Assembly: GCA_037349315.1 (NCBI GenBank)
Contig: JBAIAC010000001.1
Span: 40,796,001 to 40,860,000, forward strand
Direction of reading: 5' to 3'
DNA: 64,000 nucleotides
DNA from: Chelydra serpentina
Lineage: Eukaryota > Chordata > Testudines > Chelydridae
Shown: positions 1 to 11,400 of the stretch, piece after piece
Numbering within the stretch: the first letter of the stretch is position 1
Layout of the letters: every line of letters starts with the position of its first letter
Notes under the pieces: generated by a model
Told to the model about the DNA's origin: nothing
The model's input: only the letters and a program-made list of their open reading frames with translations
Database searches by the model: none
Program-made: the position numbers and the translations under genes

Positions 1-433
1 ACGTGCTGGCGAGACTCATCAGTATTTTGCTCACCAGGTCGGGATCCATTTTCCCGCTGACAGAAACGGAGCACAGATCACGCTACAAAGAAACCGTTGA
101 AAGATGGCGCACATTGTGGCCGGAAACACAGGGATTGCTGGGATGCGAAGCGATGCATCACGGGGCGTTGGGACAGGACCCAGAATGCACCATACCCCAC
201 GCCCCCTTCCCACAACCCACGGCGACAGAATTGGAAGAGGTGTTCTGTGGGATACCCGCCCATAATGCACCTCTCCCAAAACCGCTGCAAGTGCGGCGAA
301 TGTAGCCACGTCAGTGGTAGTAACTGCGCTGGTGGCTGCCAGTGTGGACAGGCTGCAGCGCATTCCCTACTCAGCTGTACGAACACGGGTTTAACTAATA
401 GCGCTGTACATCTGCAAGTGTAGCCAAGGCCTT
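1..433. mobile_element. Non-autonomous DNA transposon, truncated by window edge
   Basis: A GC-richer block with many CpG pairs, unlike the AT-rich DNA to its right. It ends near a terminal motif of the type tctgcaagtgtagccaagg, which resembles the 'tgtagcca' ends of other short DNA elements in turtle genomes. Open frames of about 100 codons exist on both strands here, but they overlap in several frames, show no recognisable domain and look like chance in GC-rich repeat DNA. The left end lies outside the window, so terminal repeats and target duplication cannot be tested. The family assignment is inferred. Confidence 0.45.
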
Positions 434-1140
434 AGAAGGCAGAAAGCAACTCCCTTCACTGCTCTCTGGCCTCCCATCCTCTCCAGCCCTCTGGCTTGGA
501 GACGTCAGCCAGAAAATCTCTCTTGCTGCTCTTCTTGCCTTCTGCTTTCCTCTAGGTACCAACTACATCTTCTTTCAGGAACCTCCTCCAGTTCCCTGGT
601 CTCTGGCAGTTCTCACCAGGCAGCCAATCTCCTGACCTTCTCGCTCCCAGGCAGCTCTCACCTGCCTTTCCTGACTGTCTCTGGCAACACTGACCTGGTC
701 TCTCCTCTCCAGGTGCCCTCTTAAACCCAGCTGGAGTGAGCTGATGAGTCATAGGTGCACTGGCCCTGCTCCTTCTTAAAGGACCACTGTCACCGCTGAC
801 AAGCCCTTCATGGCCAAGCCCCACCTGACCTATCGTCTCTCATTCACCATCGAGACACTGACTCCGCCCTTCGATTGGCCCATGATGCCAGCTTCCATCA
901 CCCACTTGTTACATTTTCAAGCTATCACCTTTCTGCTTTCTCCCATGCTGCTCCTCACACTTAGAAGGCGCTCCCCATAAAAATCCACAATGACACCTGA
1001 ATGTCCTCATTAAAATTCCTCCTCGCCATGATGTCTACCAAAAACCTGACAACAGTTAAGCAGCTGGTATGCTGAGATCACTACCTGCCATGCTGACCAA
1101 TACGATCTCATTATTTCCTTGAGTTCCCCCATCTGTCTGT
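434..1140. other. CT-rich unassigned stretch, possibly an old LTR fragment
   Basis: Pyrimidine-rich DNA with repeated ctctctgg/ccagg words. On the minus strand a gtttaagaggg word could be a weak TATA-like site, which is the only reason to think of an LTR. No clean TG...CA ends or 5-bp duplication were found, and no gene is supported. Confidence 0.2.
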
Positions 1141-1142
1141 CT

Positions 1143-1275
1143 GCACCTGCTTGTTATATTTAGATTGTAAACTCTTTGGCACAGGCATCATCTTTTTGTT
1201 CTGTGTTTGCACAAGAGGGTTCTGGTCCATGTCTGGGGCTGCCAGGCTACATTGCAGACAAATAAACAACAACGA
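1143..1275 (+). repeat. L2/MIR-type SINE or LINE 3' tail
   Basis: Contains the order 'agattgtaaactctttgg', 'cacaggcatcatctttttg', 'ttctgtgtttgcacaag', 'ttctggtccatgtctgggg' and a final aaataaaca run. This is the layout of the widespread amniote L2-like tail used by MIR-class SINEs. There is no tRNA-like head next to it, so it is a 5'-truncated or decayed copy. Confidence 0.55.
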
Positions 1276-3712
1276 TGTATAGTCTCCAAAACTCCTTTAA
1301 TCCCTCACAGATATTATAGTTTTCTGTATCTTTTCCTCTGAAATACTTGCTCTCCCCAAAAGTAATTTTTTGTCGGCATATCACATTAGCAAGAAAAATC
1401 CTTCTCCGTAGAAAAGCTTCAGATCAATGTAATTTACATAGCCAGTTTCAGCCGGCTTTAGACTCTGAGAAATAAATTCGAAGCATAATAGGAGGAGTAA
1501 TAATAATAAAAAATGTTTATTTATAATGTGCTTGCAAGGACCCCAATCTCCTGTTAGGAAGGGGATGCAGCTGTTCAGTTTAAAGATTTAAATTATAAAA
1601 TGCAAAAGCAGAGAGCAACCATCACTTCTGATCGGGTTTGATAGCAAGGCTATAAATTGCTCCTTATTTTCATTATCGGGTGAAAAGCACTGCCGATTAA
1701 TACCAGGCTGAATTAGCCTAATTAAGTATATTTGTGACTCTGGGGAAGAGAGAATGTTACTTTAGTAAGGTTGTTAAGGATTTTCAAAAACATTCAGCAC
1801 TGGCTTAACTCTGCTCCCATTGAAGTAAGTGAGAGTTATCACTGACTTCAGAGGGACCAGTTAAGCCAACACGGACTACTTTTGAAAATCCCTTTTTAAT
1901 GTGCAATAGGAGTTTAGAAAGATCCCTTGCAAAATCAGATGCAATTTAAATTCAATCAAATGCACAATTAGTTGCATAAAAGGATTTAACACTTTGCAAA
2001 TCTGAAAAGTTTTATAATGGAACGTTAGTTTGATATTTAATGCCCTTGAATCTGGGCAGTGGCTGAGCTTTGCACAGCCAAGAAGGGGAGGAGGCAATGG
2101 TAGCTTTACGCTATCTTGTATCTCCTGGACTATGTGATTGCCAGCCAGGGCCAGTTTTGACCCCAGCATAAAGCAGATTCTATCCCCAGGGGTTCCTCTA
2201 ATTTACACCTTACTGGCAACAGTCTCCAAGGGACCATCTGGCAGCCCAGAATAGCCAGACCCAGAGTGGTCTGGCCATGCCTCCTCCTTCCCTAGACAAG
2301 CCCCTTCCTAGTTCAAAGTGCTTTTTTGGATGTGGCTTGTGAAACCACTTTCTCAGCCAAGAAGTCTATTCATCCAATCTTGGATGAATCTCAGTTCCCA
2401 CCTGCTACAGCAGCTTGCTACAAAAAGAGATAAACCTTGGCATCACTGTAATTTGCTGAGCTGCCTGTTTCTCCACTGTGTGATCTCACTAAATCAGCAG
2501 CAAGGATGTGTTGTGAGAGCTGTGTGACCCAGGTTCTGAGTCAGTAACCTGTCACCCAAATCCCCACCAATACAGGTTAATTAGGATCTAAATAGAGGAT
2601 CAATTAACAAGTGGAACCACTGCTGAAGCACTAATTAGAGGGAGAAGCAACCACAGCAGCTGGGAGCAGATAAATGAAGAGGAAGGGCACTGTGGAAGGG
2701 GATGGGGGAGCCTCAAGGAACGCAGAGATGGCTGATGCTAGTACTGCACCCTTTCAACCCAGAATAAGAGGGGGAGCTGGATGGGATTTGTAAATACATA
2801 AATATCCCTACAGGCAATGGCCTGTTAGAACAGTATAATAAAGCAAGGTGGTGATAAAGGTGGCCTGGAGTGAGCATGGTCTGTACCTAAGGCAAGAAAG
2901 ACACACAGGACCACCCCGTGACAAGCTCATCCATCATATCAACTGATTTTCAATAACGTCACATATGGCTATGCATGTGTGTAAGTTTAGCCACACAAAG
3001 ATTGTTTGTTACCATTTGAACCTTCTCTGGTTTGAAGTAGAACAGTCCTACATTTTCAATTTACAAGAGTGCAAACTCTGCCTTCTTCAAATAGTAGGGT
3101 ATTTCTGGCTTTGATTGGCTCTGGATCTAATGAAAGTCTCACAGCACAGCAATGTTTTGAAAAAAATGTTCATTTGATTTGTAGTACATCCCTGAGAGCA
3201 CTGCAGAAGCAATTGCTGAGACTCTGAGGACATCATGTCCTTCTCAGATGGCGTCCAACCTGCCCTGTCAATCCAGGAGCAACACTGATTGGCTCAGAAA
3301 GGATCACATATAGCCCTCAACCAGATTAGGAGGCATCTAGATACAAATAGCTGAGGCAAGGAAAATCTGAGGCAATAGTCTTCTACATAGAGAAAACAAA
3401 AAAGAAATCAATAGTTGGGAGTAGCACTGAGATTTGCACTTAAGGCAGGACTAAAATTCCTGTTTCAAACTTTAATGAGTGGATTGAGTCTCAAAATTTG
3501 ACAAAACAACACTGAAGCAATCAATTAAATTGTATGTGTATTTTTTAGTAAAAATACTTACGAAGGTTTGCAGAGGAAATAATTTAAAATGCCCCCATTT
3601 TGAAACACTTCCTTACTTTACTGACAATTCTTTGAGTTCCTCTAGCTAAACATCTACTGTCCCCAAAAACTAGAACCTTCACTCACACACAGAGATAATG
3701 ACATCATAGACA
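1276..3712. other. No gene seen; AT-rich unique or very old repeat DNA
   Basis: Apart from the palindromic MITE at 1779-1892 I recognise nothing here. The open frames are short and have no domain signal. A slightly more GC-rich part (about 2180-2700) has no splice-bounded coding pattern I can defend. Confidence 0.4.
1779..1892. mobile_element. Short palindromic MITE (ggattttcaaaa ends)
   Basis: Begins ggattttcaaaa and ends ttttgaaaatcc, its reverse complement. The inner parts also pair imperfectly: 'tggcttaactctgctccca' on the left answers 'gagggaccagttaagcca' on the right. About 114 bp. The core carries the 'cccattgaagt' / 'actgacttca' words shared by many other short palindromes in this window. 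Confidence 0.6.
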
Positions 3713-4353
3713 CAGGGCCATCCTTAGGATTTATGGGGCCCTATGCGCTATTATTAAACTGGTGCCCCTGTGCCCGATGGCAGCCTGGGCTCACATGTGT
3801 ATTTTAAATGAGGGTGGTCTTTCGAATGATTTATTTAAAAAACTATATGTCTGAAGATCCAAGCATTTAAGGCTAAAGATGAATACTCAGATTGTGCATC
3901 TAAAAATCTATGCAAGGATTTTTTAGAGATGTGATTTTATAATCTTCAGCAACACACTAATGAAATATTTTAAAGCAAATTTTAAACTAAGGTCCTGTAG
4001 ACTAACATGTTCTGAGTAAATATTACAGTAATACACAACTGTTTTTGTCAGTAAATTCAGAAACTGACAGTATATACCTGGGGGTTGGCAAATGGCTTTA
4101 TTACCACTTGAATGGCTCTTTAACAGTTTCAATGTTGTGCTAATAGGTCTGGCAGGCTGTACGGCTTTTTCACTTTTAAGTTACTAGATTCCCTCAGAAG
4201 GAAGACTCGCAGCAGCCAGCTGGGCTGGGAGCCTGCAGGAAGGGTGAGAACAGGTATAGGAAGATGCGGAAGGGTGGACACTAATTTGGGTGCCCCACAT
4301 TTTCAGGTGCCCTACGCAGCCACGTATGCTGCGTATGCCTAAAGACAGCCCTG
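3713..4353. mobile_element. Non-autonomous hAT-type transposon (641 bp)
   Basis: The left end reads cagggccatccttagg and the right end, reverse complemented, reads cagggctgtctttagg: a terminal inverted repeat of about 16 bp with three mismatches. It is flanked by catagaca (3705-3712) and catggaca (4354-4361), an 8-bp target duplication matching 7 of 8. An 8-bp duplication with CAG-type ends is diagnostic of the hAT superfamily. The interior is AT-rich with no transposase-like frame, so it needed another element's enzyme to move. One duplication mismatch and the end mismatches suggest an old insertion. Confidence 0.85.
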
Positions 4354-4399
4354 CATGGACATAAGACAGTTTTAAAAGTTTAAAATTAAATAAACAGGG

Positions 4400-4484
4400 A
4401 TAGATCTTCAGCTGATGAGTATCAGTGTAGATCCAGCAAAATCAATGCCGCTACACTGATTTACATTCGCTGAGGATTTAGTCT
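4400..4484. mobile_element. Short palindromic MITE
   Basis: The left arm 'tagatcttcagctgatgag' and 'atcagtgtag' pair with the right arm 'ctacactgat' and 'gctgaggatttagtcta' in inverse order, giving an imperfect hairpin of about 85 bp around the core 'ccagcaaaatcaatgcc'. No duplication was resolved. Confidence 0.5.
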
Positions 4485-5492
4485 ATATAAAGTTATTTTC
4501 CTTATTCAGAATAATGTGAGTAGAGTTGATTGGAATTTGTCTTTTCCCTTTGAAAAATTTCAACAGTTGTCTAATTGAAATTCTTTGAGGTTTCACCAAA
4601 AAACAGACCTGAAAAATTATCAGTTCTCCGCACCTCTTCTTTAAACCAGTTGTTCTGTTTAAAAATCTAACATTTTCGATTTGTATTTCCTGAAAATGGA
4701 GTTTTGTGTTCCTGATGAAACTCAGGAGCTTCAGCCCAAGCCCAAATGTCAACAGTGCAATTTTATAGCCTTATAGCTGAGCCCTCAGAGCCCAAGTCAG
4801 CTGACCCAGGCCAGCCACAGCTGTACCATAGGTCTTTTATTGTAATGTAAACATACCCATACAGTCTTTAATACAGCTGCATGAAGAATGGAAACTCCAT
4901 TGCATGGAGGTCTGCCAGATTTTTAAATTACTCTTTGTTACAATTAGGGATAAAACCCAAAAATGTCAAAATTCACCCAAAAAGAGAATTCAAAACAAAA
5001 ACAAAAAAACCTTTACAGGTCAAAGAATTTTGTTTCAATAAAATCAAAATGTTTACCTTTTTAGTTTATATTATAAAACAATGTGAAAGAATGAAACAAA
5101 ATCACTGAGAAAGGAAAAATGTAAACATTTCATTCTGAAAATGTTGAAATGGGATGCTTTGACATTGTAGAAAATCCCCACCCCCCTCTTTTCCTCTCCA
5201 AAATGAAATTTTAGCAAAATCAACAGGATGATTTTGACAGAACTATATTCTCCAACAGAAACTAGTTACATCAAAGTTTTTCTGATAAACTCTAATATTT
5301 AGATTCATTGAGCCAAATTCAGAGCTAAATCTAAGTAATTTTTAGTAAATCTAAAGGAAATCTAAGTGTTATTTATCCTTTCTGCTTGTGTCTCTCCCAC
5401 ACCCAAACACAGAGGTGCAGACCCACTTACTAAAGTGTAATATGCTCATTCTTATATATCATCTCTAAATTTGGCTCCCTGGGTTTGGTTAT
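4485..5492. other. No gene seen; AT-rich intergenic or intronic DNA
   Basis: Strongly AT-rich with A- and T-runs. The open frames are lysine- or phenylalanine-rich, as chance reading of such DNA gives. No element ends were recognised. Confidence 0.4.
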
Positions 5493-5748
5493 AAGGCATT
5501 GGTCCACACTACAAAAGTTGCATTAGTTTAACTGAACTGAAACCGCTAATGCATATGCACTTAACTAGTTTAACACTTGCTTAAATTGGTTTCACATTGG
5601 TAAGTAACATATCAATTTAAACTACACAGATTTACATCAGGTGTTTACATTAGCAGTTTGTGCCAGTATAACTATATCAATTTAAAATCAATTTAGCTAA
5701 ACCAGCTAAAACCAATTTAATTAAACTTTCCTAGTATTCACAAGGCCT
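5493..5748. mobile_element. MITE with 'ggtccacacta' type ends
   Basis: The left end aaggcattggtccacacta and the reverse complement of the right end taggccttgtgaatacta form an imperfect terminal inverted repeat. The interior repeats 'caatttaa' and 'tagtttaac' words in both orientations. It belongs to the loose group of DNA elements with '(g)gtctacact' ends seen several times in this window. The target duplication was not resolved. Confidence 0.55.
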
Positions 5749-6084
5749 AAATTGGTGCAACTCACACTTTAGGAGCCAGGAGTCGGAATATAAATCATGA
5801 AGAACAACTAACAGGAGGATGTAAGGACATGTAAATTAAAGCAGGCTGCCCATTACTTTAACTTCCCTCCCTCCCATCCCAGCTGCTTTTCCCCTTCTCC
5901 TGCAACTCCTTGTACCGTGTACATTACATCATTTAAAAAATAACAATGCACCAAGAGTCCAAAATGAAAATCAACTATCCAAATATTTTAAAGTACCTCC
6001 AAGCTATATTCAGATTAAAAACTGGAATCTGAAAACAGACACATTCAAATTAGAAATTAGGTATGCATTTTTAACAGTGCAGGT

Positions 6085-6322
6085 GATTAACCCACAGGAA
6101 CAAACTACCAAGGGAAGTGGTGGATTCTCCATCTCTTGATGTCTTCAGATCAAGGCTGGATGCCTTTTTCAAAGACAGGCTTTAGCCAAACACAGCTTAT
6201 GCTTTTGTCAAAGACAAGACTTAATATAGAGGTAACTGGGTGAAATTAATGGGCTGTGATATACAAAAGGTCAGACTAAATGACCTAATGGTGCCTCCAA
6301 GTCTTAAACTATATGAATGAAT
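6085..6322 (+). mobile_element. CR1/L3-type LINE 3' end, old copy
   Basis: The ordered motifs 'acaaactaccaagggaagtg', 'tggattctccatctcttga', 'ctggatgcctttttcaaaga' and 'ggtcagactaaatgacctaa' follow the end of CR1-like ORF2 and its 3' UTR, where the peptide reads like '...WWILHLL..F'. It ends in an atgaatgaatgaat run. Only the last part of the element is present, as is usual for CR1, which is 5'-truncated on insertion. It is heavily diverged, so not coding. Confidence 0.65.
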
Positions 6323-6410
6323 GAATTTATGAAGTATTCAGACACACAAAATAGATAAACATACAAAATCAATATGCAACATTTCTTCTGTACCTAAAGC
6401 TTTACACTCT

Positions 6411-6600
6411 GAGTGTACCTGATCCTGCTGCCATTGAAGTCAATGCCAGTTTTGCCATAGACTTTGGTGGGAGTAGGATAAGGTCTAAGTATAAGATCTC
6501 TCTCTTTTTTGTGTGTGTTCCATGTCTAGCACAATGAGGCTTTGATCCCAGCCTGGGGCGTCTAGGTCCTAAGAAGAAGAAATGATTATTAGTATTAGTA
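6411..6600. repeat. Short palindrome followed by an L2-type tail
   Basis: 6411-6486 is an imperfect palindrome with 'cctgatcctgctgccattg' on the left and 'tgggagtaggataaggtct' on the right. It is followed by 'gtctagcacaatgaggct', 'tgatcccagcctggggcg' and a final att/agt-rich run, the same L2-type tail layout as at 1143-1275. The two pieces may be one old element or two. Confidence 0.45.
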
Positions 6601-8640
6601 GAGATAAAATATGGATTTAATTTGCAAACATCAACAAACAAATAATACCCACAAAACATCAACCAAAAATTCTATGAATAAAGTTAAAGCTATGGACAGA
6701 TATAAATATATTCACTAATGGTTGTGAAATGTTCCCAAACCCTTAAATGGAAGGAGCTATACAACTGTGAACTATACAGTATTAAAAATGTTATAATAGT
6801 TACTGAAAGGGTATGTGTGTTAAATGAGAATATTCACAATAGGAAGCACTACACCAGTACTAAATATTTGTAGAATTGTACCCTAATTTACTAACATTAA
6901 TGAAAACTACAAATAAAAAGGAAAAAGAATAGACAGTATTTTATTTAATTGCTTTAATTAAGCCTGGAAGTTAGAAGGCCAGCCATAGTACCTGTTTCAG
7001 AGAGTTAAACTTGATACAACTTACTAAGGAATTAATTCCTTTGATTTTGGAGTGTGACTGCTATTAATGTTTGGGAGAAATAGACATCTTATAATGTAAT
7101 TACATTATTAGTAATACATTAATCTTCCTCTAGGTGATTAACAGGAGTTGCTGATTCAGCAGAGAAAGACAGAAGAGGCTAAGCAACATTTATTTAGTAA
7201 GTTGGAACTGAGCTGGAAAAAAATTGCAGCATTTGTATTTTAGTGCCTTCAATACCGTGATCTTTGTCTTTACTTCGCTCCCTCCAGCTGAATTCCAGAC
7301 ACAGAGGCCTAGAGGTGGGCTGGTGAAAAATTTTAAAAATGCATTTGTATTCCTGACCAAAAAACTGAAAACAAAAATAGTATCCAAGCTACTTTCTAAT
7401 GAATTGGATCAGTGAAATTCAGTCTGGCTTTTTTATTTCATTTTTTTGACGGGGGGGTGGGGGAGGGATTTCTGGGGAGGGGTTAAACTCAAATTAAGTA
7501 CAGGAATTTGGGACTATCATCTAAAGTGGGTCTGTTTTATGAAACAGCTATGCAGAATACAGTTTGATAGCGCAGTAAAGCCACTCTGCATGATAGCCTT
7601 GTCAGAGTAATAAAAAATAGCAAGATTGCTTTTATGACTTAATGTTCAGGCTGGAATAAGGCCCTAGAGATGCTCAACAACCATGAAAGCTCTGCATCCC
7701 ATTATGGGAAGAGTGAAAAGTGAACGGACCCGGTCATCTGAAGGGTAGATACAAAGAGGAACAATTGAACATCCACTAAACAAAGGAAGAGAAGCAAGCT
7801 AATGAGATTTTGCTAGTGGCAGCCATTACAAAAGTTCATACGATAATGAGAAGAAGCAAAGTGGGGTCATGAAAAAACACGCAAGCATCTTGTTCAGCTG
7901 CCAAGTGTCTGGAATTATCAGATGCCATGGCAGGAGAAAGTAGCTAGAGAGCGAAGCAAAGCATTTATTTTTCTTGCAAAATTCAAAAGTCTGAATAACA
8001 ATACAGCCAAAAATAAAAGCAACGGGTCTGTTAATTGTAAACACCAGCTCCACACAACTAATAAGGTATGTGTGTCATGCACATAGCCAAGAGCCAAAGG
8101 AATACACTGTTTTCCATGACTCATCAGCAATGGGCACAGAGACTCTTGTAAACATCATCAAGCCGAGTTTTATTCATTCTGAACTATACATTAGGGAGTT
8201 TAGTGGACGGCTGTTAAAATTCTTCAAGCAGCAGTCTGGAAAATCATGCTAACAAATAACCTACCTTTGTAATCTGCTGTGCATTGAATATAACAATAAG
8301 TCACAGTAGGCTGTGCATTCACAGGCTATTGATACATGCTTTGGATGCATTGAGGGGACCCAGGCAGAAGGTTGAGTGCCTCCATCCATCCGAGGAGAGC
8401 ACCAATAGTCTCCTAATGCTCACCCCGGCCTCGCTGATTCCTGCTGCAGCACAGCTCATAAATTTTGAATTTCAGGTTTTGGAAAATATTTTTAATACAT
8501 TTGGCGGGGGTAGCGGCAGATCATTCCATGAGGAAAAGTAGTTCCCAGGAGAAGGATAACAGAAACTATGAGAGAGAAGATTAGAGACAGCTTTTGCCTA
8601 CTATTTTTAATATATGAATTGTCTCTGGAGTGGGGGTGAT
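6601..8640. other. No gene seen; AT-rich DNA
   Basis: No coding exon pattern and no recognisable element ends. The one local oddity is the G-rich tract at 7451-7482, listed separately. Confidence 0.4.
7451..7482 (+). other. G-rich tract with G-quadruplex potential
   Basis: Five runs of three or more G in 32 bases (7451-7457, 7459-7463, 7465-7467, 7474-7477, 7479-7482) separated by loops of one to six bases. This satisfies the usual G3+N1-7 pattern for an intramolecular quadruplex. It sits alone in AT-rich DNA and no gene start is visible beside it. Confidence 0.6.
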
Positions 8641-8685
8641 TTTCAAAAGCACAGTTAGCTTAGGTACCACAGTACCTGAGCCCAT

Positions 8686-8851
8686 CACCATCTTGAATGT
8701 ATTTATTCTCACAACACCCTTATGAGGTGAAGCAGTGCTATTTCCCCCATTTTATAGATGGAGAACTGAGGCACAGAGAGGCTAAGGGACGTTTACGTTT
8801 CCAAGATCACAAACGAACCCAGTGACAGCACAAATGACAGAACTCAGGTCT
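8686..8851 (-). repeat. MIR-type SINE, minus strand
   Basis: Reads, on the plus strand, 'cccattttatagatggag', 'aactgaggcacagagaggct', 'aagatcaca' and 'acagaactcaggtctccca'. This is the reverse complement of the MIR core and head region ('...ctctctgtgcctcagt...'). The tail (acaacacccttatgaggtg) is present, while the tRNA-like promoter end is eroded at about 8840-8850. Confidence 0.7.
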
Positions 8852-9721
8852 CCCATGTCACGGGCTGGGATTTTCTTTGCCTGGCAGTGGGAGTTGGGCA
8901 CTCAACCACGTCGGTTTTTCCCCACCTCCCGCAGCACCCGTTTTAAGGTTTCCTGTGCTATTTGGCCCCTTCTCCCACTGGAATCTTAATGAAACTGAAC
9001 ACTGTGGCTTTTCATTGTCAGTGGTGAACCAGGGAGGACCTGCAGTGCTTTTCTGCAGGGAGGAGCGAGAAGTGGGCTTTGACGCTTTTTATTTGTTCAC
9101 TTTTTCTCACTCTTTGATCTCCAGTGAGTGGCACAGATTGAACAGGAAGGTTCTGAAGAGAAAAAAGGAGGAAGGGACAGTGAGAGTTTGTCCACTTTAA
9201 AGGACATAGTGGTGGGGGACTCTAGTTCAGGGCAGAAAGTAGTAGAAAGGGCTGGAGGTCAAAAGAGGTCTGCTCCAAGAACGATGCCAATGTGACTGGC
9301 CAATGAGAGGCAGCATCCTCAGTTGCCAAAGCATTTTCAGTTTGTGTCTTAATATAAAGTGCTTGCAACTGGACCTTGCTGGTTTCCAGAAGCTGCCAAT
9401 GCTCCAACAACAGGCCAGGACTGGCATAAAAGTTCTCCATGGACATATTATGCAGATTTGTTTCATGGAAGCACAGCTACAGGCAATGAATGGTCCACAT
9501 CATATTTTCATTGGGGCTTTGAAACAGCTATGAATGACAGAGGTCCCTTTTCGTACAGGGCTCAAGAGGGGAGAAGGTTCCATTGAAAGTTACATGCACT
9601 AGCAAATTTACAAGGGAAATATGCTAAGAATAAGATGTGTCCACAAGGGTCTTGTATGCCTAGGGCTATGGAAGATGTTCCGGAGAAATTCCTCGTGAAC
9701 TGTTTATTTAATAGAAGCATC
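8852..9721. other. No gene seen
   Basis: Open frames of 75-107 codons overlap on both strands at 8877-9586 without domain signal, codon bias or splice context that I can defend. No repeat family was recognised. Confidence 0.35.
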
Positions 9722-10192
9722 CAGTGTACAACAAGAGAGGTAATTATTCCACGTCATTCTCTATTGGTTAGACCTCAGATATACGCTGTGTTCAGTTTGG
9801 GACAGCACTCATAAAAAAACTGGAGAGACATTAGAGGGCAACAAATATAAACGGTGAGAGGAAGAAATTTTATAAAGAAATCTGGGCATGTTCAGTCTAG
9901 AGAGACAACAAAACAAGAAACAAGAAATTATAGCTTTCTACAAATACATCAAAGGATGTTATAAAGAGGATTGAGCCACTACATTCATTAATCATGGGAA
10001 CTGAAAAAGAATCAACAGCTTTAATATTAGAAGTTTTATAATGATAACAGTCAGGCAATAAGACAAGCTGTTAAGGGAAATTGTGGAGTCACTATTATCA
10101 GCAACAGACTTGTTTAAGAACAATTAGTTCAGTCTGGACACAATCAAAAAGGGTGGACCAGATGACATCCCTACTAACCCAAATAATTCTAC
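9722..10192 (+). mobile_element. CR1 LINE 3' part, old and frameshifted
   Basis: Aligns by eye, motif for motif, with the much better preserved copy at 17145-17996: 'gaggtaattattccac', 'ggttagacctcagatatac', 'ctggagagacattagagggc', 'gaaatctgggcatgttcagt', 'tacaaatacatcaaaggatg' and 'gggtggaccagatgacatcc' all have counterparts in the same order. The reading frame is broken by many stops and small deletions. It is an older CR1 insertion covering the C-terminal ORF2 region and 3' UTR. Confidence 0.7.
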
Positions 10193-11208
10193 ACAAACAT
10201 CTCCTCTTCCCATAGCTGCTTTGTTGGAAGAATATTATATTTTATAAAATGCTGGATACTACTATGAAATAAAAATGGTATGGTACTTTCGTGTATACAC
10301 AAATCCAGGCAGTATGATGTCATGCTCCAGTAAGTCCTTTTAAGAAGACTGGTAAACTTAAACTGAGAGTACAGGAATTACACCGATATTTTATATGCAC
10401 TTTATTTTGTAATTCACTACGAAACTATTTTCTTATGCTAAGGAACACATTTTAAAATTATCCACAAGCTACAGGCTCACAAGTCAAAAGCAACAACCAT
10501 CAACAGCCACTAATACTAATGCCAGCATGTGTTACAAGTCATCTTGCTTGACGCAGGAGAGCCATTCTGTACAAAAATAAGCACACTGTAATTTAGAGCT
10601 GATGGATTCACTCAGCAATTGGTGTAAATTTGTTCATTTAGGCATATTGCACTTTGTACAACCTATCATTCTTACCCATCCCAATACCCTAAACTCAGAA
10701 ATCAGACTACCTTGAGCAATGAAGAGAGAATTTTACATATATGAGTTTTCTAAATTCAAAGCAATATTCTTCTCTACATGTCTCCTATCAGTAACAATGT
10801 TTCAACCCAAGAGGGGCCCGAGCCTCAAGTTTTAGATCCAGACCTGGATTTCAAACATCTCAATGTCTAGGCGTGTTTGGGTCTCTGATTTTGGTTCACA
10901 TCTAGGCTTGAATTCTGAATCTTCTAAAACATCAGGGTTGTTTGGATCCAGGGGTTTGGTTTGGACACATCTCTAGTTTGGCCATTCTATGTCCAGACAC
11001 AGGGTCATCTCATCTCTCTTGGGTGCCTGTACTATATACAGAGCATGATGCAACACAATTTATTTAACTTTGCACAGGTGAAAGTGTCTGCACAAGGGGC
11101 AGGCAGTGGAAAACCAGGCCCTCCATCCCCATCCTCCTTTCCCATATCTCCTGCTTGTCTTTTTCTCCTTTCAACTTACCCCATTTTTGTCTCTTCTCTC
11201 TCTCTCTT
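10193..11208. other. No gene seen
   Basis: AT-rich with no recognised repeat or exon. A tract at about 10800-10980 with repeated ggatc/tttggat words looks like decayed repeat DNA but could not be named. Confidence 0.35.
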
Positions 11209-11210
11209 TG

Positions 11211-11400
11211 GCTACATCTACACTGGAGCTGGAGGTGGAATCACAGCTTGGGTAGATCTACACACTGAAAACAGAAGCGTAGCCACAGTGACGCAGTCAG
11301 CAGCGTGGGCTATCTGCCCAAGTACGAATATAGGATCTCAGCCGGGACTGGACTTGGGCAACTAGCGCAGCCCTCTGCCCACAATGCCCCAGCTGCCCTT
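11211..11400. mobile_element. MITE fragment ('gctacatctacactgg' family)
   Basis: Starts gctacatctacactggagct and continues with 'gtagatctacacactg', 'agcgtagccacagtgacg' and 'gtgggctatctgcccaagta'. This order is shared in part with the element at 33467-33717 (tacctacact..., 'ctagcgcc...', 'gctagctaccccgagtac'). The right half seems missing or strongly diverged, so the end is approximate. Confidence 0.45.

Noticed and set aside
3..423. Overlapping frames of about 100 codons at the window start
   Set aside because: Four frames on both strands share the same GC-rich DNA-transposon sequence; no recognisable protein.
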